A DNA stretch of 64,000 bases from positions 55,436-119,435 of the forward strand of contig JAUEPE010000019.1 in the NCBI GenBank assembly GCA_030403585.1. Direction: 5' to 3'. Position 1 is the first letter of the stretch; each line of letters begins with the position of its first letter. The notes below the pieces were generated by a model. That model had not been told where the DNA came from. It was given only the letters and a program-made list of their open reading frames with translations, and did no database searches. Origin of the DNA: Frankia sp. RB7 (GTDB taxonomy: Bacteria; Pseudomonadota; Alphaproteobacteria; Rhizobiales; Xanthobacteraceae). Shown here piece by piece: positions 23,092 through 30,494 of this stretch. The translations under genes were made by a program, and so were the position numbers.

Positions 23092-24840
23092 TTACTTCTT
23101 CAGCGCGAACACCCAGATCACGCCGCCTTGCGGCACATTGGACTCGATGCCGATGTTGTTGGTCGCGAGCGCGTCCTGAATGCGCTGCGCGTCCACGCCC
23201 CAGCCCGACTGGATCGCGACGTATTGCGTGCCGTCGATCTCATAGGACACCGGCATGCCCATGATGCCGGAATTGGTCTTCTGCTCCCACAACACTTCGC
23301 CGGTCTTGGCGTTGAAAGCGCGGAAGTTGCGGTCGTTGGTGCCGCCGGCGAAGACCAGATCGCCTGCGGTCGCCGTCACCGAGCCGAACAGCTGCGACTT
23401 CGGGAAGTTGTGCTGCCACACCTTCTTGCCGGTCGCAGGATCCCAGGCCTGGAGCTCGCCGAAATGATCGGCGCCCGGCTTCGCCATCAGGCCGATATCC
23501 TCCGGCTTGGTGCCGAGCCAGAGTTCGCCCGCCTTGAGCGGGACCTTCTCGCCGGTGAAGCCCCCGCAGAAATTCTCGTTGGCCGGCACATAGACGAGAC
23601 CGGTCTTCTGGCTATACGCCGCCGACGGCCAGTCCTTGCCGCCCCACAGTGACGGACAGAACTCGACGCGCTTGCCGATGACCGGCTTGTGAGCGGGATC
23701 GACGATCGGCTTGCCGTTCTCATCGATACCTTTCCAGACATCGGTGGCGACGAACGGCCAGCCTGCGACATAGTTGATCTTGGTCGGCGTGCGCTCGAGC
23801 ACCCAGAAGATCGCGTCGCGGCCGGGATGGATCAGGCTCTTGATGGTGCGGCCATCGCGCTGCAGGTCGATCAGCATGGGCGCGTCGACCTCGTCCCAAT
23901 CCCAGGAATCGTTCTGGTGATACTGGTGATAATTCTTGATCTTGCCGGTGCCGGGATCGAGCGCGAGCACCGACGAGGTATAGAGATTGTCGCCGGGATG
24001 GGTCTCGCCGGGCCACGGCGCGGCGTTGCCCACGCCCCAGTAGATCGTCTTGGTATCCTTGTCGTAATTGCCGGTCATCCAGGCCGAGCCACCACCGGTC
24101 TTCCAGTCGTCGCCCTGCCAGGTGTCGTGACCGGGCTCGCCTTCGCCGGGAATGGTGAAGGTGCGCCACAGTTCCTTGCCGTCCTTGGCATCGTAGGCGA
24201 CGACGTAGCCGCGCACGCCGAGTTCGCCGCCGGAGCCGCCGACGATGACCTTGCCGTCGACGATCAGCGGCATCAGGGTCATGTACTGACCCTTCTTGTA
24301 GTCCTGCACCTTGGTGTCCCACACCACCTTGCCGGTCTTGGCATCGAGCGCGACGACGTGGTCGTCGGTGGTGGCGAGATAGATCTTGTCCTCCCACAGG
24401 CCGACGCCGCGGCTGGTCGGATGCAACTGGAACAGATCGTCGGGGAGCTGCCGCTTGTAGCGCCAGTATTCATCACCGGTTTTCGCATTCAGCGCGATCA
24501 CCTGCCCCATCGGGGTTGCCACGAACATCACGCCGTTGTTGACGATCGGCGGCGCCTCATGGCCCTCGACCACACCGGTGGCAAACGTCCAGACCGGCTT
24601 GAGATCCCCAACGTTGGAGGTGTTGATCTGGTCCAGCGGGCTATAGCCCTGGCCGTCATAGGTGCGGCGATAGAGCATCCAGTTGCTCGGTTCCGGATTC
24701 TCCAGGCGCTGCTGGGTGACTGGCGCGTAGTTTTCGATCGGGCCGGCGATTGCAGCTGTCGAGACAAGGCACGTGAAGGCGACGAAGCCGGACAGCAGTG
24801 TTTGCTTCCTGGTCATGGACGTTTTCATGGACGTTTTCAT
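23092..24840 (-). CDS. PQQ-dependent dehydrogenase lacking the vicinal Cys pair
   Basis: 582 residues: a signal peptide, then a quinoprotein propeller (DAKTGKVVWDTKVQD, DAKDGKELWRTFTI). The active site NDSWDWDEVDAPM has Asp314 and the extra Asp316 expected of lanthanide enzymes; Glu206 (SGGELG) and Asn272 (GVGNAAPW) match. Where XoxF has CCDTVNRG this protein reads QLHPTSRG, so the vicinal disulfide over PQQ is missing. The start has a tandem duplication: a 12-base unit encoding MKTS occurs twice before MTRK, offering ATGs at 24840, 24828 and 24816; AGGGG favours 24840. The substrate is unknown. A Rieske protein is encoded upstream on the same strand. Confidence 0.88.
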   Translation of the reverse strand: MKTSMKTSMTRKQTLLSGFVAFTCLVSTAAIAGPIENYAPVTQQRLENPEPSNWMLYRRTYDGQGYSPLDQINTSNVGDLKPVWTFATGVVEGHEAPPIVNNGVMFVATPMGQVIALNAKTGDEYWRYKRQLPDDLFQLHPTSRGVGLWEDKIYLATTDDHVVALDAKTGKVVWDTKVQDYKKGQYMTLMPLIVDGKVIVGGSGGELGVRGYVVAYDAKDGKELWRTFTIPGEGEPGHDTWQGDDWKTGGGSAWMTGNYDKDTKTIYWGVGNAAPWPGETHPGDNLYTSSVLALDPGTGKIKNYHQYHQNDSWDWDEVDAPMLIDLQRDGRTIKSLIHPGRDAIFWVLERTPTKINYVAGWPFVATDVWKGIDENGKPIVDPAHKPVIGKRVEFCPSLWGGKDWPSAAYSQKTGLVYVPANENFCGGFTGEKVPLKAGELWLGTKPEDIGLMAKPGADHFGELQAWDPATGKKVWQHNFPKSQLFGSVTATAGDLVFAGGTNDRNFRAFNAKTGEVLWEQKTNSGIMGMPVSYEIDGTQYVAIQSGWGVDAQRIQDALATNNIGIESNVPQGGVIWVFALKK

Positions 24841-24862
24841 GGACGTTCCCCTTTTTCATCCG

Positions 24863-24900
24863 TTTGAATTCTTGTTTTGGATTATTGTTTTGAATTCTTG
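24863..24900 (-). promoter_or_regulatory. 12-bp direct repeat upstream of the third PQQ dehydrogenase
   Basis: TTTGAATTCTTG occurs at 24863-24874 and 24889-24900 in an AT-rich patch that stands out from the GC-rich surroundings, 23 to 60 bases upstream of the start. It may be a regulator site or part of a leader. The 126-base gap holds nothing else recognisable. Confidence 0.4.
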
Positions 24901-24966
24901 TCGTTCGTCCCGACGTCCGCCCCTCGGCGGATGCGGCCTCTCGTGACGCGGGTACGACCCGCACCG

Positions 24967-25620
24967 TCAACCCTGCTGCACGCCACCTACCTTTCCGGTG
25001 AAGCCGCCCGCGATGCTGAGCGAACCGTCAGCCAGCGCCAACGGCAACGCTGCGAGCCGCCGCGGCGCCGGTCCGAACACGACCTGCGCGCCCGCGCGGG
25101 GATCGTATTCGGAGTTGTGGCACATGCACTTGAGCACCTCCTTGTCACCGACATCGCTCTTGACCCAGGCGGTGACGGGACAGCCGGCATGGGAACAGAT
25201 CGCCGAATAGGCGAGGATGCCGTCGACGGCACGCGCGTGCGTTTGCTCGTCGAGTTCGGCGGGATCGAGCCGGATGATCAGGATCTCGTTGAGCCGCGAG
25301 GCGCTGCGCACCACCGATGTCGTGGGATCCTGCGGCCAGGCATGCACCGGCGGACCGCCGGCCGTCAGATCAGCCGCTTTGATGAGCTTTCCTTCGTGAT
25401 CGCCTTCGGAGAACACGAGCACGTCACCCTTCTGCGGACGCTCGTCGGAGCCGGGTGGATCCTCGCCCGCACGCGCCGGCGCGGAGCAGCCGAGACAGGC
25501 TGTGGTGGCGAGCGCACCGAGCAGCAGCGTTCGCCGCGTTTGCTCCGTGCACGCACATGTTTCAGGTTCCGCGGTGTTATCGGGGGATGACGATGCGATG
25601 TTGGACGATGCATTCGACAT
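24967..25620 (-). CDS. Tat-exported Rieske [2Fe-2S] protein
   Basis: About 217 residues. The Tat-like signal TRRTLLLGALATTACLGC is near residue 28, then a Rieske domain with CSHAGC and CMCHNSEYDP, the two Cys-His ligand boxes. The fold and the RSASRLNEILIIRLDP region resemble arsenite oxidase-type or bc1-type Rieske subunits. A Cys at the end of the signal core might make it a lipoprotein. It lies upstream of the PQQ dehydrogenase on the same strand and may carry its electrons. GTG 25713 would extend the protein by 31 residues; neither start has a clear ribosome site. Confidence 0.8.
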   Translation of the reverse strand: MSNASSNIASSSPDNTAEPETCACTEQTRRTLLLGALATTACLGCSAPARAGEDPPGSDERPQKGDVLVFSEGDHEGKLIKAADLTAGGPPVHAWPQDPTTSVVRSASRLNEILIIRLDPAELDEQTHARAVDGILAYSAICSHAGCPVTAWVKSDVGDKEVLKCMCHNSEYDPRAGAQVVFGPAPRRLAALPLALADGSLSIAGGFTGKVGGVQQG

Positions 25621-25715
25621 GCATGCTAGCAGGCGCTGGAACTCTGCCGAAATGAAGGCGAAGAATTGGCGCCGCAGTGCATCAATAAGGCTATGCTCGC
25701 TTTGATTGAACACGA

Positions 25716-25729
25716 TTGAACGCGTTCAA
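25716..25729. promoter_or_regulatory. 14-bp perfect palindrome TTGAACGCGTTCAA
   Basis: It lies 96 bases upstream of the Rieske start, flanked by a further GATTGAAC half-repeat at 25703 and CAAACGCG after it. Candidate operator for the Rieske gene. If the Rieske GTG at 25713 is used, the palindrome would sit in its ribosome-binding region. Confidence 0.4.
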
Positions 25730-25885
25730 ACGCGTTTTTGCCATTTCAACATCATGCCGCGCGATCAGCATGATGATTTTGCAGGGCAGACCGATGATGC
25801 GGGAATTGGTACAACGCGCGATCGGCCACGCAAAGCAACCGCAACGCGATTCAACTGCAGCTTTTACAGGCAGCTTTTGCGGTCG

Positions 25886-26350
25886 TCAGGACCGCAGCAA
25901 GTGACGCGGTGACGCGATGCGGCCAGCGATGGTCGCCGACGCCATCTCAAAACTGTCGGCGATGCGATGCGCCTTGTCGATGAAGAGCGCAGCGGCCGGC
26001 GGCGGGCAGACCTCGTGCGCGGTCTGTTCGAACAGATCGAGCCAGCGGTCGAAATGATCACCGATCAGGCTCAGCGGCGTGTGTGCCCGCATCGGCGAAC
26101 CGTGGTAGCGGCCGCTCATCAGCACCACCGACGACCAGAAATCTTTGAGCCTGGCGAGATGCTCGTCCCAATTCCGCACGATCGCGAACACCGGCCCGAG
26201 CAACGCATCCTCACGGACGCGTCCGTAAAAGCGGGTGACGAGTTCCCCGATCATCTCCTCGGTAATCCCGGTGCGCTCGATCGCATCCTGGATCAGCAGG
26301 TTCCGCCGTTCGGCCGCAGCGTCCCGCTCGGCCTTCAGTCGATCCGACAT
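25886..26350 (-). CDS. Group III truncated haemoglobin
   Basis: 154 residues with the two-over-two globin pattern of group III: MIGELVTRFYGRVREDALLGPVFA at the N-terminus, WDEHLARLKDFWSSVVLMSGRYHG in the middle and HFDRWLDLFEQTAHEV, which carries the proximal His region. Such cytoplasmic globins bind haem and oxygen or nitric oxide; the role is not established. ATG 26350 is used; an in-frame ATG at 26398 would add 16 residues. It is downstream of and on the same strand as hbdA, 136 bases apart. Confidence 0.85.
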   Translation of the reverse strand: MSDRLKAERDAAAERRNLLIQDAIERTGITEEMIGELVTRFYGRVREDALLGPVFAIVRNWDEHLARLKDFWSSVVLMSGRYHGSPMRAHTPLSLIGDHFDRWLDLFEQTAHEVCPPPAAALFIDKAHRIADSFEMASATIAGRIASPRHLLRS

Positions 26351-26486
26351 GTCCTTTGGCTTCCGTTTCGTTGTTCCCGCGAGCCGCCCGTTCGACATTG
26401 TCAGGCCAATTGCGCCCGTCGTCTTTGACACAGCGCAAACTGCGGGATCGAGTGGCGGGGCGGGAAAGCCCGCCGCCCGCGCCAAA

Positions 26487-27338
26487 TCAGGCGCCGTAGG
26501 TATAAAAGCCCTGCCCGGTCTTGCGGCCGAGATGGCCGGCATCGACCATTTCCTTGAGCAAGGGGGCGGGACGATATTTGGGGTCGTTGAAGCCCTTATA
26601 GAAGACGTCCATCACCGAGAGCATGGTGTCGAGACCGACCAGATCGGCCAGCGCCAGCGGTCCGATCGGATGGTTGCAGCCGAGCTTCATGCCGGCGTCG
26701 ATCTCCTCCGCGGTCGCAATCCCCTCCTGGAGCGCGAAGATCGCCTCGTTGATCATCGGGCACAGGATGCGGTTGACGGCGAAGCCGGGGCTGTTCTTGG
26801 CCGTGATCGCCACCTTGCCGACGCGCTGGGCGAAGTCGAGCGCCTTGGCGTGGGTGTCGTCCGAGGTCTGCAAGCCGCGGATCAGTTCAAGCAACGCCAT
26901 CACCGGAACCGGGTTGAAGAAGTGCATGCCGATGAAGCGATCGGGACGATCGGTCGCGGCGGCAAGCTTGGTGATCGAGATCGAGGAGGTGTTGGTCGCG
27001 AGCAGCGTGCGCGGCGACAGCGTGGCGCAGAGGTCTTTCAGGATCTTGACCTTGAGCTCCTCATTCTCGGTCGCGGCCTCGATGACGAGGTCGCAATCGG
27101 CGAGCTTTGCCCGGTCGGTGGTGCCGGTGATGCGCTTGAGCGTCGCCTCGCGATCGGCCGCCGACATCTTCTCCTTCTTGACCAGGCGCTCCAGGCTGCC
27201 GCCGACGGTCGAAATGCCGCGGTTCACCGCCGCATCGGAGATGTCGACCATCACGACCGAAAGCCCGGCCGCGGCGCTGATCTGGGCGATGCCATTGCCC
27301 ATGGTGCCTGCTCCGATGATGCCAACGGTATTGATCAT
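26487..27338 (-). CDS. hbdA: 3-hydroxybutyryl-CoA dehydrogenase
   Basis: 283 residues. The N-terminal Rossmann motif is VGIIGAGTMGNGIAQISAAAG; catalytic residues lie in HFFNPVPVMALLELI (His) and KNSPGFAVNRILCPMINEA (Asn/Glu region). The C-terminal domain ends in GRKTGQGFYTYGA. It reduces acetoacetyl-CoA or oxidises (S)-3-hydroxybutyryl-CoA in the cytoplasm, in fatty acid or polyhydroxybutyrate metabolism. ATG 27338 starts exactly at the Rossmann fold. No acyl-CoA or ETF genes are adjacent. Confidence 0.92.
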   Translation of the reverse strand: MINTVGIIGAGTMGNGIAQISAAAGLSVVMVDISDAAVNRGISTVGGSLERLVKKEKMSAADREATLKRITGTTDRAKLADCDLVIEAATENEELKVKILKDLCATLSPRTLLATNTSSISITKLAAATDRPDRFIGMHFFNPVPVMALLELIRGLQTSDDTHAKALDFAQRVGKVAITAKNSPGFAVNRILCPMINEAIFALQEGIATAEEIDAGMKLGCNHPIGPLALADLVGLDTMLSVMDVFYKGFNDPKYRPAPLLKEMVDAGHLGRKTGQGFYTYGA

Positions 27339-27946
27339 GACCTGACGTCCTTCTCGTTGAGCGAGCCCGGCCTCTGCGGCTGCGTGCCCGGTTTGACCTG
27401 AATTTCGATCCGCGGCCGCCTTGAGTGCTGCGCCGCATCCAGGCTCTTCCTTAAAGCATCCGTGGCGAGAATAAAGTCGCCTTTCCGCTCGCAAAGGGCA
27501 TGATTTCGCGGCCCCGCGGCCGGTTTGGCCCGGGTTTGCGGCTGGTTTCGCCCCCGGGAATGCCGAGGGCGCAGCGGGGAACTGCAGACGGTGTACAGGG
27601 CAGTCGAGAGATCCCCACCTTGCTCTGCGCGAGTGGTCCGTCCCTCGTGTCGGATGAGGTGAGACAGCGAATGCGATATTTCCGAATTTCGGTAAAGTGG
27701 GATATTTTGTATGCCGGGCTCGTTGACTCCAGGACGGCCACGGACGGCAAGGTGTTTTGCCCTTCACGACAGCGCAGGCGCCGGCTACGAGATGCGCCGG
27801 CGCCACCGCCTCCGCCCCGGGGAGAGACGGCGCCCAGATTGGGGTTGACGCGTTTGGCTCGAGGAGCGATCGATGATCTCGACGACGCGGCTCGAAACCT
27901 CGAATAAACCCGTCGGCTTTCTGGCTGAAAACTGAAGGTGCTGCCG
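27339..27946. other. Non-coding stretch upstream of hbdA
   Basis: About 600 bases with no supported gene. Short open frames exist but have shadow-like composition and no ribosome site. It contains the hbdA promoter on the minus strand and leads into the arsC remnant. A short AT-rich patch near 27670-27712 (ATATTTCCGAATTTCGG) differs from the rest. Confidence 0.4.
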
Positions 27947-28075
27947 ATGGACGCGATCATCTACCACAATCCCGAATGCGGGACGTCGCGCACCAAGCTT
28001 GCCACGATCGTGAGGCTTTGCCGTCGCTCCGAGCTGGTGCTGGATCTGCTCCCCACGCCGCAACATCCGGGATGA
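27947..28075 (+). pseudogene. Truncated arsenate reductase (arsC) remnant
   Basis: A 42-codon open frame starting MDAIIYHNPECGTSRTKLATI, the unmistakable N-terminus of ArsC with its catalytic Cys (NPECGTSR). After about 22 residues the sequence leaves the family: a short SELVLDLLPTPQHPG follows and the frame stops at 28075, about 100 residues early. It overlaps the tupB start by 4 bases. It is most likely a deletion relic of a larger arsC gene and cannot form the full arsenate reductase. Confidence 0.75.
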
Positions 28076-28770
28076 ACGACTTCGCGCGATCCATCGTTGC
28101 CGCCTTCACGCTGATCGGTGAAGCCGATCCCGAGCTGCTCGGCATTGTCGCCCTGTCGGTGCTCGTGAGCCTGACGGCCAGCATCGTCGCGCTGCTGATC
28201 GGCGCCCCATTAGGGGCCCTTCTTGCGATCACGCGCTTCCGTGGGCGGCAGGTGGTCATCGTGCTGACCAATGCGCTGCTCGGCCTGCCGCCGGTCGTGG
28301 TCGGACTTGCACTCTATCTTCTGCTGTCGCGCTCCGGCCCACTCGGCGCGGCCGGTCTGCTGTTCACGCCAACGGCCATGGTGATCGCACAGACGCTGCT
28401 GGCAACGCCGATCGTGGTTGCGCTGGTGCACCGGCCGGCGAGCTTGCTGTGGGCGGAATATGGCGACCTCGCGCGGATCGACGGGCTATCGACGCTGCGC
28501 AGCATCGGCCTGCTGTTCGCGCTCGGCCGGACCTCGCTGATGACGGCCTTTCTCGCGGCGTTCGGGCGCGCCATCGCCGAAGTCGGCGCCATCATCATCG
28601 TCGGCGGCAACATTCGCGGCTTCACCCGCACGATGACGACGGCGATCGCGCTGGAGACCAGCAAGGGCGACCTGCCGCTGGCGCTGGGGCTCGGGCTGAT
28701 CCTGCTCGCGCTCAGCGTGGCGGTCTCGACCGTCGCCTTCCTGCTAATGGGACGCGTTGGGGAAAAATAG
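28072..28770 (+). CDS. tupB: Tungstate ABC transporter permease TupB
   Basis: 232 residues with about five to six membrane segments and the EAA-type loop in YGDLARIDGLSTLRSIGLLFALGRTSLMTA. GRAIAEVGAIIIVGGNIRGFTRTMTTAIALETSKGDL is typical of TupB/WtpB permeases. It starts at ATG 28072, overlapping the arsC relic. Its 3' end overlaps that of tupA, which is on the opposite strand. No ATP-binding TupC gene is nearby, so the ATPase must be encoded elsewhere. Confidence 0.82.
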   Translation: MNDFARSIVAAFTLIGEADPELLGIVALSVLVSLTASIVALLIGAPLGALLAITRFRGRQVVIVLTNALLGLPPVVVGLALYLLLSRSGPLGAAGLLFTPTAMVIAQTLLATPIVVALVHRPASLLWAEYGDLARIDGLSTLRSIGLLFALGRTSLMTAFLAAFGRAIAEVGAIIIVGGNIRGFTRTMTTAIALETSKGDLPLALGLGLILLALSVAVSTVAFLLMGRVGEK

Positions 28771-29553
28771 CTGCTCGGCGCCGACCTTGTAGCCGGCGAT
28801 CGCGTCCTGCCCCTTGGGCGAGATCAGCCAGTCGATGAAGGCCTGCCCGTCCTTCGCCTTCACGTTCGGATGCTTTTCCGGGTTGACCAGCATGACGCCG
28901 TACTGATTGAACAGCCGCTTGTCACCCTCGGTCAGGATCGCAAGCTCGCCCCGGTTCTTGAACGACAGCCAGGTGCCGCGGTCTGACAGAAGGTAGGCGT
29001 TCGACGACGACGCCATGTTCAGCGCCGGCCCCATGCCCTGACCGATCTCGCGATACCAGCTGTCCTTGCCAGCCGCGATGTCGATGCCTGCCTCCTTCCA
29101 CAATCTCAGCTCGGCCGCATGCGTGCCGGACTTGTCGCCGCGCGAGATGAACGGAGCTTTTGTCGTCGCAATCTTGCTTAACGCATCAGCGACGTCCTTG
29201 CCGCCGGCGATCTTCGCGGGGTCACTCTTCGGACCGACAATGATGAAATCGTTGTACATGACGTCAAAACGCTTCACGCCCTGCCCTTCGGACATGAACT
29301 TGTCCTCGGCCGGCCTGTCATGGACGAACACCACATCGGCATCGCCGCGCCGTCCGATGTCCAGCGCCTGGCCAGTGCCGACGGCCACGACCTTCACCTC
29401 GATGCCGACGGCCTTCGAGAACAGCGGCAGCAAATAGCCGAACAGGCCCGACTGTTCCGTCGACGTCGTCGACGCCACGGTGATCGTACGGTCCTGCGCC
29501 AAGGCACATGTCGACCAGACCAGTACCGCTGCGATGGCGGCAAGCTTCTTCAT
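28744..29553 (-). CDS. tupA: Tungstate-binding periplasmic protein TupA
   Basis: 269 residues. Signal peptide MKKLAAIAAVLVWSTCALAQ, then DRTITVASTTSTEQSGLFGYLLPLF, the TTST oxyanion-binding motif of TupA, followed by GTGQALDIGRRGDADVVFVHDR. It binds tungstate (possibly molybdate) for the TupB permease. GAGGAC precedes ATG 29553. It is convergent with tupB, overlapping by 27 bases, an unusual arrangement for a family normally found in one co-directional operon. Confidence 0.88.
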   Translation of the reverse strand: MKKLAAIAAVLVWSTCALAQDRTITVASTTSTEQSGLFGYLLPLFSKAVGIEVKVVAVGTGQALDIGRRGDADVVFVHDRPAEDKFMSEGQGVKRFDVMYNDFIIVGPKSDPAKIAGGKDVADALSKIATTKAPFISRGDKSGTHAAELRLWKEAGIDIAAGKDSWYREIGQGMGPALNMASSSNAYLLSDRGTWLSFKNRGELAILTEGDKRLFNQYGVMLVNPEKHPNVKAKDGQAFIDWLISPKGQDAIAGYKVGAEQLFFPNASH

Positions 29554-29661
29554 GGCGTCGTCCTCACTCCCCAGACGTTTCAAATTAGTCGGGAAGGATG
29601 ACGCAGGAAAGCTCGACGTTCGGCGCAGCAGCTCCGTGGGCCTGGTCACATCGACGGGACG

Positions 29662-29937
29662 TCATGATGGTCGCAGCTTCGCGATGATGGCCGAGACCTC
29701 TTCGAGCTGGGCTTTGGCCGTCGCCAGCAGACCGATCAGATCGCGCGCCGACTGTGCCGATGCGTCTGCCCCCGCCTGGTCGATCACGCTCAGGCCCTCG
29801 GTGAGACGGGAGATGACACGCACGAGCTCGTCGCGGCGCGCCACGAGGTCCGCAAGCGTTGCGTCAAAGCGCTCGTCGAGCCGTGCGCCTTGCAACGAGC
29901 GGATCGGAACGATCCTGTCTTCCGGAGGATCGGACAT
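29662..29937 (-). CDS. Small helical cytoplasmic protein of unknown function
   Basis: 91 residues, charged and helical, with a probable coiled coil (DERFDATLADLVARRDELVRVISRLTEGL and ARDLIGLLATAKAQLEEVSAIIAKL). No signal peptide or known motif. It lies 109 bases upstream of tupA on the same strand. Likely real from its composition and ATG start, but function cannot be assigned. Confidence 0.55.
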   Translation of the reverse strand: MSDPPEDRIVPIRSLQGARLDERFDATLADLVARRDELVRVISRLTEGLSVIDQAGADASAQSARDLIGLLATAKAQLEEVSAIIAKLRPS

Positions 29938-30158
29938 GCGAACATTTCACCTTGCTGCAAGCGTATCCTAAGCGCGGCGGCCGGGAACCTCGCGGCGGTG
30001 CTTTGTCGCATGCAGGTTCCGAAGACAGTCGTTTGCCACACGCTTCACGCGTAACTCACGACCGTTGAACCCCGCGTGAGTTGCCGTGCAATCATGTGGC
30101 GGCGCGGAATATCGCCCGTTTCGCCTGATCTATTCGGCAGAACGGTTTGGAGCGTCCC

Positions 30159-30431
30159 ATGACAAAGACAAGCATCTTCGCCGCCCTGCGGACCATTTTG
30201 TTGCTTGCGATCGCCGGCCCGGCGCAGGCTTGGCCTGGACAGTCATCGGGCATCGACTGCGCATGGGGCGGTGAACCCACAGAATGCGAGGCGCTCACCA
30301 TGGCGCTGGTCCACAAGCACGCCCTCGCGCATCCGCACATCCGCAAGACCGAGCACGCGGCCATCCCGCATGCGCCAACGCACCAGTCCGATCGCGACGA
30401 AGATCCGCTCGGATCGATGCATTTCGAATAA
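30159..30431 (+). CDS. Small secreted His-rich protein
   Basis: 90 residues: a signal peptide (MTKTSIFAALRTILLLAIAGPAQA), two Cys (GIDCAWGGEPTECEAL) and a His-rich tail (VHKHALAHPHIRKTEHAAIPHAPTHQSD) that could bind a metal such as zinc, nickel or copper. ATG 30159 has GGAG about 7 bases upstream. A dyad AACTCACG/CGTGAGTT at 30053-30082 lies upstream and may be its operator or a leader hairpin. Family not recognised. Confidence 0.55.
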   Translation: MTKTSIFAALRTILLLAIAGPAQAWPGQSSGIDCAWGGEPTECEALTMALVHKHALAHPHIRKTEHAAIPHAPTHQSDRDEDPLGSMHFE

Positions 30432-30494
30432 ACGCTGCGGTGCGCGAGGCTGTGCAGATGTTCTGCAATTGGTCCCGCCCAGATTGACAGGGGT

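Noticed and set aside
27500..27907. 135-codon open frame before the arsC remnant
   Set aside because: No ribosome site, shadow-like Arg/Pro/Gly composition and no recognisable domain.
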